In this document: one piece after another, positions 15,572-24,235 of the stretch
Layout of the letters: every line of letters begins with the position of its first letter
Position numbering within the stretch: the stretch's first letter is position 1
Source of the DNA: Nocardia jejuensis NBRC 103114
Lineage (GTDB): Bacteria > Actinomycetota > Actinomycetes > Mycobacteriales > Mycobacteriaceae
Direction of reading: 5' to 3'
Assembly: GCF_001613145.1 (NCBI RefSeq)
Contig: NZ_BDBU01000018.1
Coordinates: forward strand, 62,001-126,000
DNA length: 64,000 nucleotides
The notes under the pieces: generated by a model
What the model was told of the DNA's origin: nothing
The model's database searches: none
What the model saw: only the letters and a program-made list of their open reading frames with translations
Program-made: the position numbers and the translations under genes

Positions 15572-16495
15572 ATGACGAAGGCTGTCAGGTACGACGAATT
15601 CGGCGGAATCGACGTCCTGCGGATCGACGAGGTCGACCGCCCCGTGCCCGCGGGCACACAGGTCCTGGTGCAGGTGCGAGCGACCGGTATCAACCCCGGA
15701 GAGGCGGCCGTACGCACGGGTGCGATGAGGGACATTTTTCCCTCGACATTTCCGTCCGGGCAGGGCAGCGATCTGGCCGGAGTGGTCGTCGAACTCGGTC
15801 CCGATGTCGACCGATTCTCGGTGGGCGACGAGGTGATCGGATTCTCCGAGCTGCGGGCCGCTCATGCCGAACTCGTCCTGGTCGAGATCGACAACCTCAC
15901 CCCCAAACCGGAGAACATCTCATGGGAGGTGGCGGGCGCTCTCTACATCGCCGGCACGACGGCATGGGGAGCAGTGCATTCGATACAGCTCGAGAAGGGC
16001 GAGACCGTCGTCGTCTCCGGAGCGGCCGGAGGAGTCGGCTCCTTCGCCGTCCAGCTCGCGCGCCGCGCCGGGGCCACGGTCATCGGCCTGGCGAGCGAGC
16101 GCAATCACGAGTGGCTGCGCAGCCACGGCGTGATCCCCGTCGCCTATGGTGACGGCGTCGGTGAACGGATCGAGGCCAACGCGCCCAACGGCATTCATGC
16201 CTTCATCGACGCCTACGGCGGCGGGTACGTCGAACTGGCGCTCGCCCTCGGTGTCCCAGCCGAGTGGGTCGACACGACCATCGATTTCGCGGCGGCGGCG
16301 AAGTACGGGGTCAAGACCGAGCCCGGAACCGAGGGCAGGGCGGGCGCCGAGGTGCTCGCCGAACTGGCCGAGTTGATCGCCGACGGACAACTCGAAGTCC
16401 CGATCGCGAACGTCTACCCGTTGACGCAGGTTCGCCGGGCGTACGCCGAACTCGAACGCAGGCACACCCACGGAAAGATCGTGCTGATGCCCTGA
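15572..16495 (+). CDS. NADP-dependent zinc-independent alcohol dehydrogenase/quinone oxidoreductase (MDR family)
   Basis: Predicted 307 aa. ATG at 15572 follows AAGGAG. GroES-like N-terminal domain (VLVQVRATGINPGEAAVRTG, GSDLAGVVVELG), then a Rossmann domain with VVVSGAAGGVGSFAVQLARRAGA. Catalytic-zinc ligands of true alcohol dehydrogenases are missing, so a quinone/enone reductase is the best reading. Downstream partner of the SDR; both probably LysR-controlled. Confidence 0.92.
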   Translation: MTKAVRYDEFGGIDVLRIDEVDRPVPAGTQVLVQVRATGINPGEAAVRTGAMRDIFPSTFPSGQGSDLAGVVVELGPDVDRFSVGDEVIGFSELRAAHAELVLVEIDNLTPKPENISWEVAGALYIAGTTAWGAVHSIQLEKGETVVVSGAAGGVGSFAVQLARRAGATVIGLASERNHEWLRSHGVIPVAYGDGVGERIEANAPNGIHAFIDAYGGGYVELALALGVPAEWVDTTIDFAAAAKYGVKTEPGTEGRAGAEVLAELAELIADGQLEVPIANVYPLTQVRRAYAELERRHTHGKIVLMP

Positions 16496-16602
16496 GGTGA
16501 ACCGCCACAACGTAACTCGCTGCCGACGGGATCACCGGAGGGCTGGTGGCGACGAAATGTTCAGGCGGTCGGTTGGGTCTGCTCGCGAGCCCGGGGTGTG
16601 TC

Positions 16603-17505
16603 CTACGGCAGCGATTCTCGATGCTCGCGTCGATAGGCGCCCGGCGCGAGCTGGTATTCCCGTTTGAACGCCTTGGCGAAGGCGAATTCCGAGGTGTAGC
16701 CCACCTGGTGGGCGACGACCGCCAGCGGTGCCGGATCGCGGCGCAGCAGGCGGGCCGCCGTGATCATCCGCCAGCGAGTCAGGTAGGTCAGCGGTGGTTC
16801 ACCGACCAGCCTTGTGAACCTCCGGATGAAAGTGGCTCGCGCCAAGCCGATCTCGCTTGCCAGTCGGTCCACGGTCCATGGTTCGGCGGGGTTCGCGTGC
16901 ATCATGTGCAGGGTGCGGCCGATCGCCGGATCGGTCATCGCCGCGGTCCACCCGGTGGTTCTCCCGTCGTGCCACGCTCGCAGGATGTAGATCAGCAGCG
17001 CGTCCACCAATGCGGTGACGATCGCGTCGCCGCCGGGGTCCCGCGCCTCGATCTCGGCGCTCAGCAATTCGACAGCGCCGTACAGGCGAGAATGTGCGTG
17101 GCCGGACAGGTGAACCACATCGGGAAGGCCGGTGAGCAGTGGATGCCGTGCGCCTGTCTCGATCTGATACGCCCCCGACACCACGGTGGTTTCTGCGCCG
17201 TCGCCGCCGACGGCGATTCTTCCGACGCGGCGGTCCACAACCAGATCGGCGGGCGCGGTATCGGGGCTGTCGGCAAGCCAGTGCACCACCCCGCTGGGCA
17301 TCAGCACGACGTCCCGGGCTCGTAGCGCAAGCGGCTCGGTGCCCTGACGGAGCAGCCAGCAATCACCGTGCACGATCACGTGGAAGCCGAATCCCCTCCG
17401 TCCTCCGAACCGCAATCCCCAGGGAGCGCGGGCGCTGGTGTGCACCGACAGGGCGGGTGCCGTTGTCAGCGCGGCCACCGCATCGCTCAGAACGTCGATC
17501 GCCAT
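16603..17505 (-). CDS. AraC-family regulator with cupin sensor domain
   Basis: Predicted 300 aa, ATG at 17505 after GGGGAGAGG. N-terminal AraC-binding-like cupin (FHVIVHGDCWLL, then VLMPSGVVHWL, as in the RmlC-like Cupin_6 group). The C-terminal double helix-turn-helix includes RLASEIGLARATFIRRF and VVAHQVGYTSEFAFAKAFKREY. Divergent from the SDR gene at 17637. Cupin_6 AraC regulators often control redox or detoxification enzymes. Confidence 0.92.
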   Translation of the reverse strand: MAIDVLSDAVAALTTAPALSVHTSARAPWGLRFGGRRGFGFHVIVHGDCWLLRQGTEPLALRARDVVLMPSGVVHWLADSPDTAPADLVVDRRVGRIAVGGDGAETTVVSGAYQIETGARHPLLTGLPDVVHLSGHAHSRLYGAVELLSAEIEARDPGGDAIVTALVDALLIYILRAWHDGRTTGWTAAMTDPAIGRTLHMMHANPAEPWTVDRLASEIGLARATFIRRFTRLVGEPPLTYLTRWRMITAARLLRRDPAPLAVVAHQVGYTSEFAFAKAFKREYQLAPGAYRREHRESLP

Positions 17506-17528
17506 CGCCTCTCCCCGGTGATCCGATT

Positions 17529-17577
17529 GAGCATGTTTCGAGCATAACTGGCCATGGTTCGGATCATTGTCGAGCAA
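17529..17577. promoter_or_regulatory. Possible AraC binding sites (GAGCA direct repeats)
   Basis: GAGCAT occurs at 17529-17534 and 17540-17545, and GAGCAA at 17572-17577. The offsets (11 and 32 bp) are near whole helical turns, as expected for AraC-type direct repeats between the divergent araC-like and SDR genes. Confidence 0.35.
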
Positions 17578-17636
17578 TAGCGTCAGTGCGGCACAGCATT
17601 TCGCAAGCCATCTCGAATCATCGACAGGAGAGCGCT

Positions 17637-18371
17637 ATGTCGCACACCCCGACCGTCATCGTCACCGGTGCCGCACACGGCATCGGCCGTGCCATCGCCG
17701 AGCGACTCGGTTCCCCGGGCGCGGGCATCATCGTCAACTACCGTTCCGATGCCGCGGCGGCCGAGTCCGTCGTGGCCGCCATCCGCGCGGGTGGCGGTGA
17801 CGCCACGGCAGTGCGTGCCGATGTCGCTGTGCCCGAACAGGTCAGCCGCATGTTCGAGGTCGCGCGCACACAGTACGGCGACCCGAATATCGTGGTGCAC
17901 TGCGCGGCCGTCACCCACTTCACGCCGATGGCCCAGGCCACCGATGCCGACTACGACCGAGTATTCGACGCCAACGCCAGAGCCACGTTCGCCACCCTGC
18001 GCGCGGCCGCGACCCATGTGGTGGACGACGGACGAATCATCGTCATTTCCAGTGGCGCGGCGGTGGTTCCGCGCGCCGATGCGGGCCTGTACGCCGCCAG
18101 CAAAGCCGCAGGCGATCAGCTCGTTCGGGTATTGGCAACCGAGCTCGCGTCCCGCCGCATCACCGTGAACAGTGTGCGCCCCGGCCCCACCCGCACCGAA
18201 AAAGTCGCCGCGACAGTGCAGCCCGATCAGATCGCCGCTATCGCCGCCGGAATTCCACTCGGCAGGCTCGCCGAACCCGCTGACATCGCGGATGTGGTCG
18301 CCTTCCTGGCCTCGGATGGTGGCCGGTGGATCACCGGCCAAACTCTCCACGCCGGTGGTGGGATGTTCTGA
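17637..18371 (+). CDS. Short-chain dehydrogenase/reductase (FabG-like)
   Basis: Predicted 244 aa. ATG at 17637 follows CAGGAGAG. Motifs: TGAAHGIG, HCAAV in place of NNAG, VISSGAAV with catalytic Ser, YAASKAA with Tyr/Lys, and the C-terminal GGRWITGQTLHAGGGMF typical of FabG-like enzymes. NYRSDAAA after beta-2 suggests NADPH. The asparagine of the usual NNAG is replaced by histidine, a modest deviation. Confidence 0.92.
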   Translation: MSHTPTVIVTGAAHGIGRAIAERLGSPGAGIIVNYRSDAAAAESVVAAIRAGGGDATAVRADVAVPEQVSRMFEVARTQYGDPNIVVHCAAVTHFTPMAQATDADYDRVFDANARATFATLRAAATHVVDDGRIIVISSGAAVVPRADAGLYAASKAAGDQLVRVLATELASRRITVNSVRPGPTRTEKVAATVQPDQIAAIAAGIPLGRLAEPADIADVVAFLASDGGRWITGQTLHAGGGMF

Positions 18372-18418
18372 ACGGTGGGTGGGCCGCAGGCAGCGCGACG
18401 GTCCAAGGCCAGTCGGTC

Positions 18419-18985
18419 TCAGTACGCGGCATCGTCCATGGCTGCCCGGATCGCTTCGCACAGCGTATAACTCAGCGCTCGTGGCGCGAGTAGGGAGTCG
18501 GCTTGGGCCAGAACGGCTTCGGCTTGGGCGGGGACGTCCGCGGAAGGATATTCGCCGTCGGCTTCCTTGACACCCATGGCCCGCCACAGAAGCCTCATGC
18601 CGAGGCAGCGTTCATCGTCGGGCAGCCCTCGAAGATGGAAGCAGACGTGATCCATCCGCCACATCGCCAAGGTTTCGTCGAGCAGCCCGAATCGCCAGGC
18701 ACGTCCATAGATTCCGGCGACCACATCCCAGGGGTCTGCGATCGGGCCATCTGCGAGATCTCGCTCTGTCTGCGCGGCAAGGTCTTTCAATATCAGCAGA
18801 ACCCGGTACTCGGTCGGCTCGTCGCGCGCGGCGAGAGCGCGGATGGCCGGCCATCGGAACCCCTGATCGAGAAGGATTCGCGCGATACCGGGCCAGCACT
18901 CCTCGTCGAGCATGCCCTTGTCCGCCAGTACAGCCAGAGCGTGTATCACCTGCGCGGTCGCACGGTCATCCGCGTTCGTGATCAT
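18419..18985 (-). CDS. Hypothetical helical protein
   Basis: Predicted 188 aa, ATG at 18985, no obvious Shine-Dalgarno. Soluble and alpha-helical throughout, with tryptophan-rich helices (DEECWPGIARILLDQGF, MWRMDHVCFHLRGL). No family recognised. It converges on the SDR gene and the 280 bp upstream (18986-19265) shows no further gene. Confidence 0.65.
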   Translation of the reverse strand: MITNADDRATAQVIHALAVLADKGMLDEECWPGIARILLDQGFRWPAIRALAARDEPTEYRVLLILKDLAAQTERDLADGPIADPWDVVAGIYGRAWRFGLLDETLAMWRMDHVCFHLRGLPDDERCLGMRLLWRAMGVKEADGEYPSADVPAQAEAVLAQADSLLAPRALSYTLCEAIRAAMDDAAY

Positions 18986-19265
18986 CGACCCAGGCTGCGT
19001 ACGGTCGGTATTTCAGCAAGCACCCCATCGAGATACGGCCGAAGGCCCGCTCGACGCAGCCGACCTCCGGTCATCCACACTCACCGATCCGAACGCACTA
19101 CTTTGCTGTGACCCGCGCGTTCGGGAACGGTGAAATTGGTGGATTTCGGTGAGTTCGCGGTAGAGCAGGCCTGACGGCAAACCCAGTGCGGTGTAGCCGA
19201 CAGCGGTTCAGTAGAGGTGTTCTATCGCGTCCCCATAGGTGAAATATGTTGTGGGCGTGCCGATT

Positions 19266-19703
19266 TCAGGCGAGTTGCGCGCCGGATGCGGGGGTGGCCA
19301 ACTGCTGGGTCTCGGGCGCGGCGCTGGTTTCGCGGAGGAGCAGTATGCCGGTGGCGGCGATCAGCGCTGCGGTCAGGCCGTGGACGCCGAGCGCGGTGGC
19401 CGTGGAGCCGTGGTGCGCCAGGACGTTGATCATGTCGCCGACCGGGGCGGCGGCAGTCATCAGCATGACCCAGCCCAGGGCGCGGCGCTGGCCGGTCACC
19501 AGCAGGACCCCCGTCCCCAGGCCCATCGCGAGTTCGCGGCAGCCTTTCACGATGAGGAAGCCGCCGCCATCGCCGGCGGGAATGTTCGGCAGCCCGAACC
19601 CTTGGGCGGCGCTCTCGGGAGTCAGGAGGAATGAGATCGCGAGGTAGAAGGTGAATAGAACGACGGCGGTGGCCAGAGCGGTGTTGAGGGTCTTTCGTGA
19701 CAT
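19266..19703 (-). CDS. DUF4267 membrane protein
   Basis: Predicted 145 aa, ATG at 19703 after AGGAGC. Four hydrophobic helices with the DUF4267 pattern: an ISFLLTPESAAQGFGLP loop after helix 1, KGCRELAMGLGTGVLLV, and a DMINVLAHHGSTATALGVHG loop before the last helix. Family function is unknown. It is downstream of the monooxygenase gene and likely in its MarR regulon. Confidence 0.85.
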   Translation of the reverse strand: MSRKTLNTALATAVVLFTFYLAISFLLTPESAAQGFGLPNIPAGDGGGFLIVKGCRELAMGLGTGVLLVTGQRRALGWVMLMTAAAPVGDMINVLAHHGSTATALGVHGLTAALIAATGILLLRETSAAPETQQLATPASGAQLA

Positions 19704-19816
19704 GGTTGTGCTCCTGCGGGATTCAGACATGTTGTCCGGCAAGGCATTCGGCCCTGCTGAGAGGTTTGCTCGGCTGGTTCCGCGTGTGCGGACCGGCCGG
19801 GGGGTGAATCGTCGAG

Positions 19817-20197
19817 TCAGCTTCCGGTGGTCGGTATTTCGCCGGGTGTCAGCTCGAGGGTGAGGTGGTAGATCATCGGTCGTGCGGTGAGGTCGAGGCC
19901 GTCCTGCATCCGCAGTGTCAGCTCACGCCATTCCGGCGTGCCGAGGGCTTTGCCCAGCGCAGTGCCGCTGTCCCAGTCTCCGACGTTGACGAACACCGCC
20001 TCTGCCGCGTCACCGGCTGCTTGGAACATCCGGGTGCGGCGGAACCCGGGCGCGGCCGCCATGTACTGGGCGGTGCCGAGCCAGCGTTGCAGGAACAGGT
20101 CCCGCTGTGCCGCAGGGACGGACATCGTATTGATCACCGTGACGGGCGCTTCGGTGTCCAGGTCGACGGGCTGGGGGGAGTTGGTTGCGTTCGACAT
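19817..20197 (-). CDS. Antibiotic biosynthesis monooxygenase (ABM)-fold protein
   Basis: Predicted 126 aa, ATG at 20197. Dimeric alpha+beta barrel (ABM) features: VINTMSVPAAQRDLFLQRWLGTAQYMAAAPGFRRTRMFQA, FVNVGDWDSG and a final TARPMIYHLTLEL strand. ABM proteins act as cofactor-free quinone-forming monooxygenases or heme/quinol binding proteins. It is divergent from the MarR gene, with palindromic operators between. Confidence 0.82.
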   Translation of the reverse strand: MSNATNSPQPVDLDTEAPVTVINTMSVPAAQRDLFLQRWLGTAQYMAAAPGFRRTRMFQAAGDAAEAVFVNVGDWDSGTALGKALGTPEWRELTLRMQDGLDLTARPMIYHLTLELTPGEIPTTGS

Positions 20198-20249
20198 ATT
20201 GTCACGTTAAATGACAATACGATTACCTGTCAATCCTGTTATGTGACAG
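20198..20249. promoter_or_regulatory. Two MarR-type inverted-repeat operators
   Basis: Site 1 is ATTGTCA-N7-TGACAAT (20198-20218), perfect arms, touching the ABM start codon. Site 2 is CTGTCA-N11-TGACAG (20227-20249), 26 bp before the marR start. Both use a TGTCA/TGACA half-site, consistent with co-operative MarR autoregulation. Confidence 0.6.
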
Positions 20250-20275
20250 TCTTGTTGAGTCGCTAATATGAGGTC

Positions 20276-20764
20276 ATGGTGAACCAGCCGTTGGACTCGC
20301 GCGCGGTCTTCTTGTTGTCGCAGATCGGCCATCACGTGGCGTACCGGTTCACCGAGCAGCTGACGCGGTTGGATCTGGACCCGGCACACTTCGCGGTCTT
20401 GGGTCATCTCGCGGCAGCGGATGGTCGCAGTCAGCAGGAACTCGCGGATCTACTTCGGGTGCACCGCAACGCGATGGTCGGACTCGTCGACGAGCTGGAG
20501 CAGCGCGCCCTGGTCACCCGGCGCACGCACCCGGTTGACCGTCGCGCACACGCGGTCCACCTCACCGATCAGGCCCGCGAGGCTCTCGCGGCGATTCAAT
20601 CCGAGGCCGACGCACTGGAAGCGGAAATCCTCGCACCACTCGACGGCCCCGAGCGAGCGCTGCTCCTTCCGTTGCTCCATCGCATCGCCGCGCACGCCGA
20701 ACTCCCTGCAGGCATCCACCCCGGCCTGCAACGACGGCGCCGCGCGCGTCGAGAACCGCAATGA
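20276..20764 (+). CDS. MarR-family transcriptional regulator
   Basis: Predicted 162 aa, ATG at 20276. Winged-helix core with SQQELADLLRVHRNAMVGLVDELEQRALVTRRTHPVDRRAHAVHLT, the standard MarR recognition helix and wing (D-R-R-A). Flanking helices form the dimer interface. Expected to repress itself and the divergent ABM-DUF4267 pair through the two inverted repeats in the 78-bp gap. Confidence 0.92.
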   Translation: MVNQPLDSRAVFLLSQIGHHVAYRFTEQLTRLDLDPAHFAVLGHLAAADGRSQQELADLLRVHRNAMVGLVDELEQRALVTRRTHPVDRRAHAVHLTDQAREALAAIQSEADALEAEILAPLDGPERALLLPLLHRIAAHAELPAGIHPGLQRRRRARREPQ

Positions 20765-20922
20765 ACACAGTCCGCTGATGGCCGGCTTCAGCACGGTCGA
20801 CGAATCGAGATCGTTCCTGACGCGGCAGGAACTTTCCGATCCCTTCTCCTGATCCGATCGGCCGATGAGTTTGCGGCTCCCGGTCGGTCAAAGCTCATGA
20901 CACCCTACGAAAGGACACCGCC

Positions 20923-21528
20923 ATGTCGGAGCTTCTCGTCGACTTCATCACCTCGCTCGACGGTTACGCGTCGGGGGAGGGATGGCCCGGGTTCTGGGGC
21001 CTCGAGGGTCCGGAGTATCTCGCATGGCTCGGGGAGCAGCCCGAGGCCACCCACCTGATGGGGGCGAACACCTATCGCCTGATGTCGGGCTTCGCGACCG
21101 GCCAGGTCCCCGATGGCCAAGACGAGTTCAGGCCGGAAGAGGAGGCGTCCGTCGACGGGCTCACGAAAGCGTCGAAGGTGGTGTTCTCCTCCTCGCTCGA
21201 GGAGCCGCTGACGTGGGCCAACTCCACGCTCGTCCGTGACGACGCCGTCGAGGCCGTCCGCGCCATGAAGTCGAGTGGTTCGGGGCTCCTCACCACGATC
21301 GGCAGCTTGAGCCTGTGCCGGTCCCTGCTACGAGCCGGACTCGTCGACCGATTCCGGGTCGTGATGTTCCCGGTCATCACCGGTGCCACGGGCGCGGAAC
21401 GTATCTACGACGGCTATCCGGACGTTGCCCTCGAGATGATCGAGCACCGCACCTTCGACGGCCGCACTCAGCTGGTCGAGTACAAGCCCCGCGTCCTCGC
21501 GCACCCCCCGCTCGGGGCCCCCGCGTAA
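20923..21528 (+). CDS. Dihydrofolate reductase-family protein (RibD C-terminal domain)
   Basis: Predicted 201 aa, ATG at 20923 after AAAGGA. DHFR/RibD-C fold: FITSLDGYASG near the start, HLMGANTYRLMSGF, a TTIGSLSLCRSLLRAGLVDRF helix and VVMFPVITGATGAERIYDGYP. Predicted NADPH-dependent reductase with unknown substrate. Possibly cotranscribed with marR (158 bp gap). A perfect 20-bp palindrome follows the stop. Confidence 0.87.
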   Translation: MSELLVDFITSLDGYASGEGWPGFWGLEGPEYLAWLGEQPEATHLMGANTYRLMSGFATGQVPDGQDEFRPEEEASVDGLTKASKVVFSSSLEEPLTWANSTLVRDDAVEAVRAMKSSGSGLLTTIGSLSLCRSLLRAGLVDRFRVVMFPVITGATGAERIYDGYPDVALEMIEHRTFDGRTQLVEYKPRVLAHPPLGAPA

Positions 21529-21538
21529 CGTCGCCTGC

Positions 21539-21558
21539 CCACCGGTCCGGACCGGTGG
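21539..21558. terminator. Perfect 20-bp palindrome after the DHFR-family gene
   Basis: CCACCGGTCC joined directly to GGACCGGTGG, 10 bp after the stop at 21528 and 180 bp from the convergent reductase stop. It would form a hairpin with a minimal loop and fits a terminator, though an operator cannot be excluded. Confidence 0.45.
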
Positions 21559-21737
21559 ACTCCGGGTATCGGTGGTGGCTGGACCGAAGCGACGCTGAAC
21601 TCGTGCACCGAGCCGACACCTGTCATGTGGCGCGCTGTTCGCAATGCAGCGGAAGATCAACCAGCCCTGGCCATTCGAGGTCTCGCCCACGAGAAGCCCG
21701 CGGGCGACGCAGCCGGAGTGGACGCGCCTGGTGTGGA

Positions 21738-22334
21738 TCAGCGAGCGATCGAGATCGCGAAGGGTGCGAATCCGGTGGATCGGATTACGGGCGGTACGAA
21801 CAAGATCGCGGCTTCGGGTGCGCGTGCGGTCGCGATACCTCCGAGGTCCGTGATCCATTCCCGATGCCAGCCGAGGTCCGCGAGCAGCGTTGCGACGACC
21901 TGCTTGGCCTGCGGGTCCTCGCCGGAGAGGAACGCGGTCGGCGGCTGGGTGAGCGTGGCGGGCGCGGTCATCACCGAGAACAGCATCGTGTTGAGCGTCT
22001 TGACGACCTGCGTCTCGGGGAGCGCTTCCTGGAGTTGCTCCGCGAGGCTCGATCCGGGGTAGATGAGCGCAGCGGGCAGGCCGTCCGGTCCGTCGACGGT
22101 GGCGTTGGAAACGTCCACGAGGATCTTGCCGCGCAGGTGGTCTCGCAGCGCGGTGAGCCGCTCCAGCGATCCGTCGCCCGGCGTGGCGTTGATGACGATC
22201 TGTGCTGTCCGGGCGGCGTCGGCCGCAGCGCCCGGCGAGCGGTCCGCCACGGTTACCGTGTGCCCGGCCCGGGTGAGGGCGGTGGCCAGGCCGCCGCCGA
22301 CGCGGCCGCTGCCGAGAATGGCGATCTTGCTCAT
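21738..22334 (-). CDS. NADP-binding reductase (F420H2:NADP oxidoreductase-like, NPY1/COG2085 type)
   Basis: Predicted 198 aa, ATG at 22334. Dinucleotide loop GSGRVGGGLATALTRAGH at the N terminus, VINATPGDGSLERL, KILVDVSNAT and VVKTLNTMLFSVM, all typical of the COG2085 NADPH-dependent F420 reductase-like family. Expected to use NADP(H); whether F420 is used is unknown. It follows the IMPase-like gene by 31 bp. Confidence 0.85.
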   Translation of the reverse strand: MSKIAILGSGRVGGGLATALTRAGHTVTVADRSPGAAADAARTAQIVINATPGDGSLERLTALRDHLRGKILVDVSNATVDGPDGLPAALIYPGSSLAEQLQEALPETQVVKTLNTMLFSVMTAPATLTQPPTAFLSGEDPQAKQVVATLLADLGWHREWITDLGGIATARAPEAAILFVPPVIRSTGFAPFAISIAR

Positions 22335-22365
22335 GGTGAAAGTCCTTCTGGTTGTTGGGTTCTGG

Positions 22366-23187
22366 TCAGCGGGAGAGTGTGGCGACCGCATCGGCGTGCA
22401 TGCCGGGCGCCGCGGCCAGGAAGCTCTCGCTCCCCAGGGTCCAGGGGCGGCCCTCGGCGTCGGAGATCCGTCCGCCGGCCTCGGCGACGAGCAGCGCGCC
22501 GGGCAGCAAATCCGCACGGCCCCCGGCGAACTGCCAGAAGGCGTCGATCCGGCCCGCCGCCACATTCACCAGATGCAGGGTGGCGGGCACGGCCACGCGC
22601 ACCACGAGCGCGGCGAGGAGCATCTCGGTGATCGAGGAGCCGACGCGCCGCACGACCTTCTCGTCCTCGTCCGGCCTGGCCTGGCTCGTGGCCACGATGC
22701 TCAGCCCGAGGTCCTCGGTTCCCGACACGTGCAGCGGCCGCCCGTCGAGGTGGGCGCCGCCTCCGGCGAGCGCGGTATAGGTCTCGCCGGTCAGCGGTAG
22801 GTGGATCGCGGTGAGCACCGGCTGGTTGTCACGCACGAGGGTGGCGGTCACCGCCCACTCCGGCAGGGCGTGCAGGTGATCGACGTTGCCTTCGACCGGA
22901 TCCACGACCCACCATTCACCGGCAGGAAGAGCGCCGCCCTCCAGCTCTTCCGTCACCCAGCGGGCATCCGGGCGCAGCGCTTCGAGGCGGGGACGCAGGA
23001 TGTCGAGCACCGAATCGTCGTTGGCGGCAAGCGCTTCCATCAGCTCTTCGCGGGTCCGGTACCGGACCACATCGCCGAAGCGCTCCCGCAGGACCGAACT
23101 CGCCGCGCGTACGGCGATCGCGGTCTCTGCGAGCAGTTCGGCGTCGGAAGACGTTGCGACACTGGTGTTCTGAGTTGTTTCGAGCAT
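22366..23187 (-). CDS. Inositol monophosphatase-family protein with altered metal motif
   Basis: Predicted 273 aa, ATG at 23187 after GGAG; the open frame further upstream is not protein-like. IMPase landmarks are present (TEELEGG, WWVVDPVEGNVDHLHALPEWAV and LLVAEAGGRISD). The usual D-P-(I/L)-D-G-T metal motif reads DPVEGN, with Glu for the second Asp and Asn for Thr. The protein may have changed substrate or reduced phosphatase activity. It is first in a two-gene operon divergent from LysR. Confidence 0.8.
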   Translation of the reverse strand: MLETTQNTSVATSSDAELLAETAIAVRAASSVLRERFGDVVRYRTREELMEALAANDDSVLDILRPRLEALRPDARWVTEELEGGALPAGEWWVVDPVEGNVDHLHALPEWAVTATLVRDNQPVLTAIHLPLTGETYTALAGGGAHLDGRPLHVSGTEDLGLSIVATSQARPDEDEKVVRRVGSSITEMLLAALVVRVAVPATLHLVNVAAGRIDAFWQFAGGRADLLPGALLVAEAGGRISDAEGRPWTLGSESFLAAAPGMHADAVATLSR

Positions 23188-23292
23188 GACGGGTGCTCCG
23201 ATCCGGGCAAGGAGAATGAGATCAACCGGGCGAGGAATCGTGGATTCTTGCGCCGCACCTCGAACATTAGGAGCGGCAATGATTAACATCAA

Positions 23293-23307
23293 GTGCATGT
23301 AAAGCAC
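23293..23307. promoter_or_regulatory. LysR-type operator candidate (GTGC-N7-GCAC)
   Basis: GTGC-ATGTAAA-GCAC has a T-N11-A spacing and lies 8 bp before the LysR start in the divergent gap. A second inverted repeat, GCATGA-CTC-TCATGC (23313-23327), overlaps the LysR start codon and suggests autoregulation. Confidence 0.5.
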
Positions 23308-23314
23308 GGCTAGC

Positions 23315-24235
23315 ATGACTCTCATGCAATTGGATTTGAATCTGCTCGCCGCGCTCGACGCTCTCCTGGAGGAAGGCAGTGTGGCCGGGGCGGCCGAGCG
23401 CCTGTACGTCACCGCCCCCGCGATGAGCCGCAGCCTCGGCCGAATCCGGCGCTCGACGGGCGATCAGATCCTGGTGCGCACCGGGCGAACGATGACCCCG
23501 ACGCCCTACGCGCTCGCCGTCCGGGAACAGGTGCACGACCTGTTGATGCAGGTCCAGGGCGTGCTCGCGCCGAGCCGCGAACTCGACCTCGCGACGCTCG
23601 ACCGCACCTTCGCGCTGCGCTGGCATGACGCGCTGGTCGCACTCGGTGGCCCCGCGCTGCTCACCGCGGTGCGCGAGCAAGCGCCGGGAGTACGTTTGCG
23701 CTTCATCGCGGAATCGAGCATCGATACCCCCGAGCTGCGCCGCGGCGAAGTCGACCTCGCCGCGAACGCGGACCGCCCGACCGCACCCGAGATTCGCTCG
23801 GAGCAGGTGGCCGAGACCCGGCACGTCATCGTCGTACGGCAGGGTCACCCGCTCACCCGTATCGAGACCGTCACCGCCGCGCGGTACGCCGCGGCCGAGC
23901 ACATCGCCGTCTCGCGGCGCGGCAAACTCACCAACAACCTCGACGAGGAACTGGCGCGACTCGACCTCACCCGACGCGTGGTGGCGACCGCACCCACCGA
24001 ACGAGCCGCCCTCGAGTTCGTGCGAAACTCCGACCTCCTCGTCACAGCCCCCGAATCCACAGCGCGCGCGGTCGCCGCCGATCTCGCCCTGGCCCTGCTT
24101 CCACTTCCATTCGACCTGCCGCCGGCCCGTGCGTACCTCTCTTGGCATCAGCGCTACGACACCGACCCCGCGCATATCTGGTTGCGCGACCTGGCGCGGA
24201 CCGCGTTGACCGCTGCGATGAGGGGGCAGGACTAG
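23315..24235 (+). CDS. LysR-family transcriptional regulator
   Basis: Predicted 306 aa from the ATG at 23315 (ATG at 23324 equally possible; no clear Shine-Dalgarno). Opening MQLDLNLLAALDALLEEGSVAGAAERLYVTAPAMSRSLGRIR is the NodD/SyrM-like class of LysR HTH. The effector domain continues to the end. Divergent from the IMPase-like/NADP reductase operon, which it probably controls. Confidence 0.92.
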   Translation: MTLMQLDLNLLAALDALLEEGSVAGAAERLYVTAPAMSRSLGRIRRSTGDQILVRTGRTMTPTPYALAVREQVHDLLMQVQGVLAPSRELDLATLDRTFALRWHDALVALGGPALLTAVREQAPGVRLRFIAESSIDTPELRRGEVDLAANADRPTAPEIRSEQVAETRHVIVVRQGHPLTRIETVTAARYAAAEHIAVSRRGKLTNNLDEELARLDLTRRVVATAPTERAALEFVRNSDLLVTAPESTARAVAADLALALLPLPFDLPPARAYLSWHQRYDTDPAHIWLRDLARTALTAAMRGQD

